From NCBI GenBank assembly GCA_947184155.2, contig CAMXCT020001013.1, positions 686,001-750,000 on the forward strand: 64,000 nucleotides of DNA. Direction: 5' to 3'. A program made the translations under genes and the position numbers. The notes beneath the pieces were generated by a model. The model was given only the letters and a program-made list of their open reading frames with translations, did not search any database and was not told the DNA's origin. This DNA comes from Cladocopium goreaui. Taxonomy: Eukaryota > Sar > Dinophyceae > Suessiales > Symbiodiniaceae. Below are positions 56,329 through 64,000 of this stretch, in pieces; within the stretch, counting starts at the first letter, position 1; the number at the start of each line of letters is the position of its first letter.

Positions 56329-59300
56329 GATGCTATATGTTAAATTCTATGGATGGTTGTGGCCATGAATCGCCATGAATGGCATAGCAACTTAGAACCT
56401 GCATGCATTGCATGCCATCTCTATAGATTAAATTTCTTGAAAGCAGCCACAGAATTGTAGCCCAGCTGCAAGGTAAGAATGCCGACTCTGCAAAGTGGCA
56501 GACGTCGTCGGCTCAATTCCTTCGACGATGACAACCACCTAGCGCCGTGGACGGCTTCAAAACGGCAAAGGGAGAAAATCAGGGGATAGTTAATCATCAC
56601 TCAGAGCTTAGAGTAAGGCCTAGAGAATATGGCTGTCTATATTGTACTGTCATGTTCATACATTGGAACTTTGATCTCAAATCTTCGAGCTGGCACAGCA
56701 CGGCCCTGCCATATTGTCAACAGGACATGTCCTCCCATGATGTCCCAGGCCTCCTTGTAACATCTGGAGAGGTATGCGCCTCAGTGTCCCCGCACTACTT
56801 GGCGCGCAACACCCGGTCATTTCCAGGTTCAACCCACGCCTTTGGAGCAAATCGTATCAGATCGTTCCACTTTTGGGAATGGTCTCAGACAAGGAAAAAA
56901 TCAAGGTCTGTGAACCACCAAGCAGCTATTGATTTCTTGGCGCCTCAAAGCTTGGCTCTCTTCCACCCAGTTCTGGTTTCTCAAGATTGGGAACCCCAAA
57001 TTCTCCTCAGATTTGGGAAAACGCGCACTTTATGAGCCCATCAGCTTCAGCAGTTTTAAGCCACTGCCACAGAAGGCACCCCCATAAAACCAAGTCACTC
57101 AGTTCTGGCTTGGTGGGATCTCCTAGGTAGGCATGGTGCCCATAGTGGCAGCCCATCAACTTGGATATCTTAAATCAATGGTCAATTGGATTTCCAGGAC
57201 GGAAATTTCAAAGAATCTATTGGAATCTCATAATTTCGCAGCTGGTTGCAATTGATATGGTGATGTATATGGTGATGTAGTGGCTGGTCACATCTTGGAA
57301 AATGTGCGAATGTTCCACTTGCAAGCTCCGCCATGATGCGATGAGTCAATCTGCCCAGTTCTTTGGCAGTAAGCTCTTTGTGACACACCTGGAGCCCAGC
57401 AAAGGGATGATAGGTAAACAGCAAAATGTGGAAAAACATGTGATAAACCATCCCCAAAATCACATAAAATCACCATATTTTTACGGCTTAATTATTCTTT
57501 ATTAAATATCACCATGCCCGAAATCACCATAAAAATGGTATAAAGCATCCCCAGTCATGGTAGTTCTTTATTGAACACTTCACCCCCATGGCACCACCTG
57601 CCCAAAAAACCCCGGGCTCTCTTCCCTTTAAAAGGGCACCTCTTTGGGCATGCCGGCAGCGACATCGGAAGCAGCACTGTATTTGCAATGTGATTTCAAT
57701 GTCTCCGCCTGGGTCCAACGGGTTTGTCCAACATGGTCCAACGGTATGGCTGCTGGCTGCCGAGAGTTTGGGGGAACCATAAAAAAGACCCAAGGGTTTG
57801 ACAAACGACCACGACTTTTTCGCATGCAAATATGGGGCTATATTGTAAAATATTTTAAATTTAAACCAGCTCTGGGATGTTTGAGACTGAGTCATTTCGT
57901 GCGAAGTTCTGATGTGCCCGGCTGGAATGACACTATGCTGACAGAAAATACAAATCATCACTTCCAGCATGTCTCGTCACTTATATGACTGAAATATCGC
58001 CTGCACAGAAAGCGTTGTGCTGCAATTCGATGCCTTTCCTACGGAGCTGTAGCTGCTTCTGAGAGACGGTAGGAAAGGTCTGCCCACATGTCGGACACGC
58101 ACCTCAGCATTTGACTCACATGTCCGGGTGGGTCCCGACACAAGGCGCAAAATGTTAGGCAATTCCTTGTGTGCTGTGTATAACACACTGTAAGACTGGA
58201 ATGCAGCTCAAGTCGTTCCGCGCACAAATTGAGAACGTCACTAGTCGCCAGTTTGAAAAGAATGGCTTTAAGATGTTTTCCAGTAAGTAGTTCTACCAAT
58301 CTCAAGAGCTTCCGATGCCTCATGTTATGCTGAGGGACAACTATCGCCCTGGCCCACTTCGTTGCTCGCTTGCCGCTGTCGCGGCCAGGGCCATCGGCGA
58401 AGTCTCAAGTTCTCTTCATAGCCTGGAACAGTGCGAAGAGCTGCAATCTGATGATCCCCATTTCTGCAGCTTAATGTCTTGTATCTTACTAGTGTATCCC
58501 TCTTGTCTGTTGATGATATCTTTCTTACTGTACCATAGTCGAAGGATACTGGATCCTTTTGATCTATTTTGCAAAGATGATCAATCCCTCCAGCTTTTGT
58601 GGAACTCCAGCTCGCCCGAGGTCTTGCCAAGTGCAAGTGAGTGGTGCTCCAAATAGTGCAAATATGTGGCGGACATCTTTATAAATATGCGTAAAAATTG
58701 TGCGTGCGTGTATATAAACATGACATGTGTGTGTGTGCAAATGCGCATAGATTGGTCATTATTGGTCATATACACACCATGAAACCATGTATTTTATTTT
58801 GGCAAATTGCGACCATATGATTTATTGGGGAAGTGATGGTTGATGGTTGGGGAATTTATAAATGCTTGTATTCTCATAAAATCCAATCCAGAAAACCCAA
58901 CCAACCATCACCACAGTGCCCCAGCTTCGACGCCATGCCTCCTCCACGTTCGCGAGGCTTCGTAGCACTCTGCAAGGCATTACCTGGGACCCCACAGATT
59001 TGGATCAAATAGCTGATAGGTCTGATTGTTCATCCCCTCAAATATGCTACCATAATGATATCATAGGGATTCATAGGGTATAATGTGATATATTATGGTA
59101 TAATATTAGGATATATTAGGTACAGTATTGTCATAGATTATGATCCATCCCTATATGGCTGGATTGAGACTACCCACGGCATCTTTAGGATCGTAAACCA
59201 TCCCATTTTGGGGCTACCTACCTTTGACCCACGAATTGTAGGCATATATCACCTATCAGACCTTTCAGACCTATCAACAATGGGACAGTTCGACCGTTCG

Positions 59301-60518
59301 ACCATGGACATATCCAACCATGGTAGATCAACCCAATTGAACGCCCATAGCAAGTCTGGTTATTGGCGTTCTTCATCTCTGTATGCTTGTTGGAAAAAGG
59401 TATTCCTTATGGGTTATATAAATGGGTATGGCCCGGCTCAAACATGTGACAGCACACTGACCACACGTTCGATCATTTCAAGAATGAAAGCAGGATTGAA
59501 TTATTTTTGAGCCACAGCCAAAATTCTCACGTTTTGATGATGTCCAATTGTTTGTGGATGATATTTTGGATGATTTTGGCCATGCCTCAGGCTTAAACTT
59601 GGATGTTTTAGAGGATTTTTGGGACACTGCCATGGGTTCCATTGAGCCCAGCTTCTGCTACTCGCTCGAGCGAACCTGGGGATTGCGCCATCGCCTGAGA
59701 ACAAATGAAACTCATCTGGGGATGGGTCAAAGCCTCTTTTTGTTGCCATATTTTGGGGGAATAAACATCGGTTCACCAGCTATGTTCGGGTACCGGGTCC
59801 CAAGGTTTTGACTCATAGCCATCTATAAATGGACTGCAGGGAGTCCCTAGATTACATACCAAACGATTAGTACCTTCAGCTTGTATCATTCATCCCTTTC
59901 CCTTTCCAGGTTTCAAGGGGTCGCCCACTGAAATGCGACATGCAACCCCGAAAAAAGTGGGACGTTGAAGTTGAAGATGATTTCCAAATGGATATGGCCG
60001 TGCTTGGATCAACAATTTCAAGCGGGCTAAAACTGAGATGAGAGGCTGCGGATTGCGGGTCTGAAAGTTTGAATATCTTGTATCCGTATTATATCATCAT
60101 TGTCCAATTACACCACATATATGGGTTGCATATGGGTTGCATCCCGTGCTTTTCGCAAAAAATGCCGATAACCTTTTCTACCTCTAAATCAACTTGAACT
60201 CCTGGGAATCTGAATCGTGTCTTCGATGTTTTCCGGCCGGAAGAGGGGGTGGGAACGAGTTTGTTCGTTCCACTGAGTTTAGGCCTAAGTATAGGGAAAG
60301 ACAGACTTCTGGTCAACCATTCAATTTTACCCAGATTTAAATTCAAAGCAATCTGCGCAACTTTCCTCATCAAGATGCAGTGGAAACTTGGAAACTATTT
60401 CCACCGTTAAAACTCTTGGGCCAGTCAGACCCATTGAAAGTTGAAAGTCCTCCCTCAAATCTGCAATCAATCCCATTTCCTGCACAACCAATCAGCTGTG
60501 GTCACCGTCTATATAACT
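56329..60518. other. Low-density stretch downstream of the Kir exons
   Basis: Few TIR elements compared with the left half. Coding-like minus patches lie near 58920-58990 and 59630-59710 (the latter ERVAEAGLNGTHGSVPK in one frame). A 162-codon plus ORF at 56547-57035 has no recognisable domain. Confidence 0.35.
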
Positions 60519-60589
60519 CGCTCGCCATGTTGCTGGTCTGTCGTTCAAACGTATCCTTCCATGAAGAGAAAGTGGCGATGGTACCAGAC
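60519..60589 (-). CDS. Kir exon, late cytoplasmic strand
   Basis: Acceptor TTCTTGCAG, then SGTIATFSSWKDTFERQTSN and MASELYRR before a stop in frame. Resembles the G-T-x-x-T ... R-T-S-Y block of Kir proteins; the usual Tyr is Asn here. 3' border uncertain. Confidence 0.5.
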
Positions 60590-62841
60590 CTGCAAGAATC
60601 CATAGCCAGTGGGGTGGGATGCCAATCTGCTTTGAGATTTCACCAAGTCTAGTCAGTTCACCCCTGTACCTTTCCATTCACCCGAAAATAGATGAAAAAA
60701 GCTGTTCATCATGGATCTTCATTCCCATTAGAAGCAGCTTCCCACCTACTTTCCACATATTTCCACATCCCCAACATTCCCCAACCGTCGGGCCTCTCTC
60801 TATAGGTCTGCGGCTGATCCGAGTCTGTTCCATCCTTGAAGTTGACATTATGCGACCGCGGCAGTGCCGAGAAGTAGTGCGGAATCGACGGCGTCGTGCG
60901 CGGCGACACCGCAGGGAGCCCTGTGCTACGGTCGCCGCGGTCGCCACGGTCGCCGCGGTCCGACGAGAGGGGAAGGTCCGGGCGGTGCGGCGCCAAGGGA
61001 CTCCAGGCATCGATGCGGTGCACCACGATGCCTCAGGAACAGGTAATGGTAGTTATAACAGATATAAAACAGTTATGAGCTGTTCACTGCAAACATATCA
61101 ATAAGCCAATCTAGTAGAAGATAGTAGAAGGCATCCAATTGTGCTGGTTGAATCTGGTTGAGGCTTCCCCATGATATAAAGCATCGCCACCAAAATGGAG
61201 TTGTCCCGGAACCACCGCGGTCACCAACCAAATGCTGCCATTATTGTTTGCATTAACCATCCATTTTGGGGGATATGATAATGTTGACTACCCCTAAAGG
61301 AAGATTTCGCATCTCCGAAATTTCACGTGGAACTGGAAATGAATGAAGCATGGAAGAGACTGGTTGTTCAACATTGTTTAACATGGTCTTTTTCAAAGCC
61401 ATGAAGTTTGCGACTACGAGAACTATCCAGTTTGGATGCTGCCGAGAAACTGGGCATTGACAGGAGCAAGGTAGCCCCAAGCCTAAGCGCTTGGACATCC
61501 AAGTTTCTCATGACTCTCTCCATGGCCGTTGATTTTCTAATGAGGTGGTTTTAGGTCGTTCTTTTTGTAGTTTATATGTATGTTTATTTACTGTATTAGT
61601 ATGTTTTCTTGATGCTCATGAAGCCCAAAAAATCTGGTCTAAACTTGATGAGAACTTGTCTATCGGGTTCGGAAGGGGCCTGGGCCTAAGAGAGACACTG
61701 AAAAGGTCTCACATGTCAAGAAAACCTGTGCTGTAGATTGATTGCGGACCGGCTGCTTATTGTCCTTATTGTCTGTTGGAAGACTGCGGATCTCCCATGT
61801 CACATTTGGGAGTTGCCAAATGGTTAACTCCCTCCCATTGCATCTTAGTAGCTCATCGTCAGGCTGCAAAAGCCGCATTTGTGTGGTTTCAAAACCTGCC
61901 AAGACTACAAGGCAAATGGAAGCCACCAGGAAAGGACTCATCGACTGTAAAAATACGCGCTTCTCAACCTTTGGGAGACCTGCACAAATATCACAAATCA
62001 GGTGAAATGAATTCAACAAAAATAACTGTTGACCCCCCAAAAAAAATACAGGCCCAACTGCCCAATGCCCATCCCCCCCAACCCTCCCCAAAACCCCCCG
62101 ACCAACCCCCCACCAGCAACCACCACACCACCAACTCGCACCTCGGATGTCGCTCTGTTCCACGCAGTAACATCTGATATGAGGCTCCACCAGTGCATGC
62201 TGGGACCGGAGGTCGCACACCCGGAACATGAAGTAGTAGGCACCATCGATGCATCCTAAGGAGGGCTTGGTATGTGGGGAATTTACTCCTAAAACATGAG
62301 GAAACTACCAGGATGGGAAAATGATTGCCATTTCATGGGAAACACTGACGGAAATGACGATACACTTGAGAAAAACACTTGATTTTGGGGTACAGTGCAC
62401 CCAATTCTTGGACAAATCCAGATGGATCGCTAGTCAGTCGGCTTGTCTTTATATTACATGTGGAGGATTGTGGAGGCATAAAAGGAACAGGAGAGGAGGT
62501 CCCAAAGCCATGATGGCTGCCGGAGAAAATTACATAATTCGATGAAGTATGTTGCGGTGATAGCTGGATAATTAAAAACCAGGGGTCCAATATTCCGTTC
62601 GTGTGGACCTCAAATTTGCCTGATCGGCCTGGCTTGTACGTACAGTTGTTACATGTTGTTACTGTGAATTCCTGTGAATTGGTGGGATTCATCTTTTGGT
62701 ATGCCAATGGTTCAGCAATGATTCAGCAGGCATCCAGCCAACCATCATTCCACACTGATCTCCGTCTCGGACCGAGACGCTGATGATGGCTTTTTGGCTA
62801 CAGAGGATGGTACAAGCCCTGGACTGCGGCCGGGCGATGCC
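60519..62841 (-). CDS. Inward-rectifier (Kir-type) potassium channel, C-terminal exons
   Basis: Cytoplasmic domain of a Kir channel, a membrane K+ channel gated by cytosolic ligands. Exons 5' to 3': 62738/62741-62841 (IARPQSRACTILCSQKAIIS), about 62142-62245 (YYFMFRVCDLRSQHALVEPH), 61788-61895 (MRLLQPDDEL and on), about 60855-61031 (IVVHRIDAWSPLAP) and about 60519-60589 (SGTIATFSSWKDTFERQTSN). These match family blocks K/R-x-ARP-x-x-R-A-x-T, LMxRVxDLR-x-x-LVEAxVR, the PDDEL turn, VxHxIDxxSPL and the G-T-x-x-T strand. The pore and transmembrane part should lie further right, mostly outside the window. The linker after SPLAP is unusual: SDRGDRGDRGDRS, then Ser/Pro-rich. Donors include GC and GT; a GA donor is possible. 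Confidence 0.7.
60855..61031 (-). CDS. Kir exon, IDxxSPL block plus GDR linker
   Basis: Acceptor TTCCTGAG. Starts IVVHRIDAWSPLAPHRPDLP, then a GDR triplet repeat and a Ser/Pro-rich tail (SPRTTPSIPHYFSALPRSHN). The 3' border is approximate. Confidence 0.65.
61788..61895 (-). CDS. Kir exon, PDDEL block
   Basis: 108 bp, acceptor TTGGCAG, GC donor ATCC|GCAGTC. Reads FETTQMRLLQPDDELLRCNG then RELTIWQLPNVTWEI. In phase with both neighbours. Confidence 0.7.
62142..62245 (-). CDS. Kir exon, LMxRVxDLR block
   Basis: Acceptor TCCTTAG, donor CGAG|GTGCGA. Reads CIDGAYYFMFRVCDLRSQHA then LVEPHIRCYCVEQSDIR. The clearest Kir signature in the window. Confidence 0.8.
62738..62841 (-). CDS. Kir exon, post-TM2 ARP block
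   Basis: Acceptor GCGCACAG; reads GIARPQSRACTILCSQKAII then SVSVRD. A GA donor after GACG would keep phase with the next exon. The ARPxxR segment normally follows the second membrane helix. Confidence 0.7.
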
Positions 62842-63615
62842 CTGTGCGCTCAGAAAGGCAGGTGGCTTGAGGGTGGGTGGTTGACAGGATTCCCTCCATC
62901 ACCCTTCACCTTTCAAGAATAGGACCCTTCAAGACCCAAAAGGAGCTTGGCCCAGTAGTGTCTCGTTCTAGCATGTTCTAGCCAACTGCCCCAACTGCCT
63001 GAAAAATGACGCCAATGAGGATGGCGCTTAAAATCAAGTTCACCAAAACTTGTGTTGTGAGCACCTAAGAGGTTCAGCAGTGCAGGTATCCGGAAACTGG
63101 AAACCAGAGCAAGGCATCGACGGAATTCTGGTCATTTTATCTCAGCGACAAGTGTTATCTCGTCTCTTTGTCAGATCATTTGTTCGGAGCTGCGCTCTGT
63201 GGTACTTTGTTTGGAGGCTGTTTGGTTCAGTGAAAAGCGGTTAAAAGCATCATCAAATGTGTCTGTCTCAGTGGGCTTGCAAGTGGAGCTTCAAATCTGA
63301 TAGAACAGAAATGCCTGATTAATTCTAGAACATCTTACCATGGATCCAGAGAGAAAGAGAGAAGCTCAAAAGCGGAGATGAAGCCCAAACCACATGGAAC
63401 GTCACCTCAAACCCCCATTTTTAGCAAAGGCACAAACGGACCCTGCCAGCAACCATTCATGTAGGGATCGGGGACTCCATAGCCAATGGTCATCATGGTC
63501 TCCAGGGACAACAAATACCTTGGTACTTCTTTCCGGTTTCGGAACTTCTCCCAGCCAGAACCTCACCCTTGCTGGTGGCATCCTTGCAACTAAGTAGTAG
63601 AGGCCGAACCATGTG

Positions 63616-63721
63616 GTAGATTCCTGGTAGATTCCTGGTAGATTCCTGGTAGATTCCTGGTAGACTCCTGGTAGATTCCTGGTAGATTCCTGGTAGATTC
63701 CTGGTAGATTCCTGGTAGATC
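63616..63721. repeat. 11-bp tandem repeat TGGTAGATTCC
   Basis: About nine copies, one with a T-to-C change. In the presumed Kir intron. Confidence 0.95.
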
Positions 63722-63841
63722 TTGCAAGGCAAAACTGGCAAAACTGGCAGTTTCTTGCCAGTTTAGACTGTACAGAAAAGGCCATCTGAAATTCTCCAAC
63801 TCCCTGGATCCCATGGAACCCGGCAGCTGCAGTCATCTGCT

Positions 63842-63875
63842 GTCCAAGCAACGCTTTCACGAGGTGCCCCTCCAG
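63842..63875 (-). CDS. Possible Kir exon just before the ARP block
   Basis: After acceptor ACTTGCAG the frame reads LEGHLVKALLGQ. Its position would correspond to the end of the second membrane helix, but the charged residues make this doubtful. Confidence 0.25.
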
Positions 63876-64000
63876 CTGCAAGTTGCAGGCCTTACCTGGA
63901 AGTTGTTGGATTTCCCTTGGATCATGGAAGTTGGTGACTGCAAAGATCCCTGGAAATTGGATGAGTTTTTATGGACTTGCCCAAAATTGGCGCATCCAAC

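Noticed and set aside
56455..56540. tRNA-like stretch (GCCGACTCTGCAAAGTGGCA and GGCTCAATTCC)
   Set aside because: It has a B-box-like segment and a GCA-containing loop, but the acceptor and T stems do not pair; at most a tRNA-derived relic.
56547..57035. 162-codon plus-strand ORF
   Set aside because: No recognisable domain, mixed composition, opposite to the strand of all confident exons; probably chance.
59500..59535. Possible trans-spliced leader relic (TGAGCCACAGCCAAAATT)
   Set aside because: It resembles only part of the reverse of the dinoflagellate spliced leader and has mismatches; no adjoining open frame.
63493..63741. Frames reading IYQESTRNLPG
   Set aside because: Translation of the 11-bp repeat TGGTAGATTCC.

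Overview
The window looks like nuclear DNA of a dinoflagellate, probably a Symbiodiniaceae/Suessiales-like genome; this is an inference from gene architecture. There is no bacterial-style coding. Protein-coding sequence occurs as very short GC-rich exons (about 30-270 bp) separated by AT-rich introns of 0.5-4 kb. Every exon that could be read convincingly lies on the minus strand, as in the unidirectional gene blocks known from dinoflagellates. Introns end in AG but many begin with GC or GA instead of GT, and exons tend to end in AG and begin with G (AG|G junctions), both described for dinoflagellates.

Layout from right to left, the direction of transcription. At 64.0-60.5 kb there is an inward-rectifier (Kir-type) potassium-channel gene whose cytoplasmic domain is spread over at least five exons. 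At 56.3-55.5 kb there are two exons of an unidentified gene. At 54.8-46.0 kb there is a large satellite mosaic: a 127-bp satellite, blocks of a CCTTT-type pyrimidine tract, and a heptamer ACACTYY array. At 45.9-45.3 kb there is a composite repeat whose inverted homologue lies at 9.8-10.7 kb. At 44.8-31.9 kb there are isolated exons of one or more genes I cannot name. At 31.1-29.7 kb there is a 12-bp satellite that switches abruptly to a 10-bp satellite. At 29.3-15.3 kb there is a short-chain dehydrogenase/reductase (SDR) gene that can be followed through 12 in-phase exons to its stop codon (302 codons including the stop, upstream start not found). At 13.4-11.0 kb there are exons of a charged, coiled-coil-rich protein with a possible Tudor-like segment. 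At 8.8-0 kb there is an STPGR-type (PGPGAY) exon and a set of five to six tiny phase-0 coiled-coil exons running off the left edge.

Introns and intergenic DNA are packed with short (about 100-200 bp) terminal-inverted-repeat elements of at least five families. The best supported (family A, TIR CTGGTTGGTGGTT) has 16 recognisable copies, 11 with exact 4-5 bp target-site duplications, and all 16 face the same way, antisense to the genes. Family B has TA at both ends (Stowaway-like); families C, D and E have long GC- or AT-rich TIRs. These elements, the non-canonical introns, the inverted composite repeat and the satellite mosaic are the main points of interest. No rRNA, credible tRNA, CRISPR array, phage or operon was seen.
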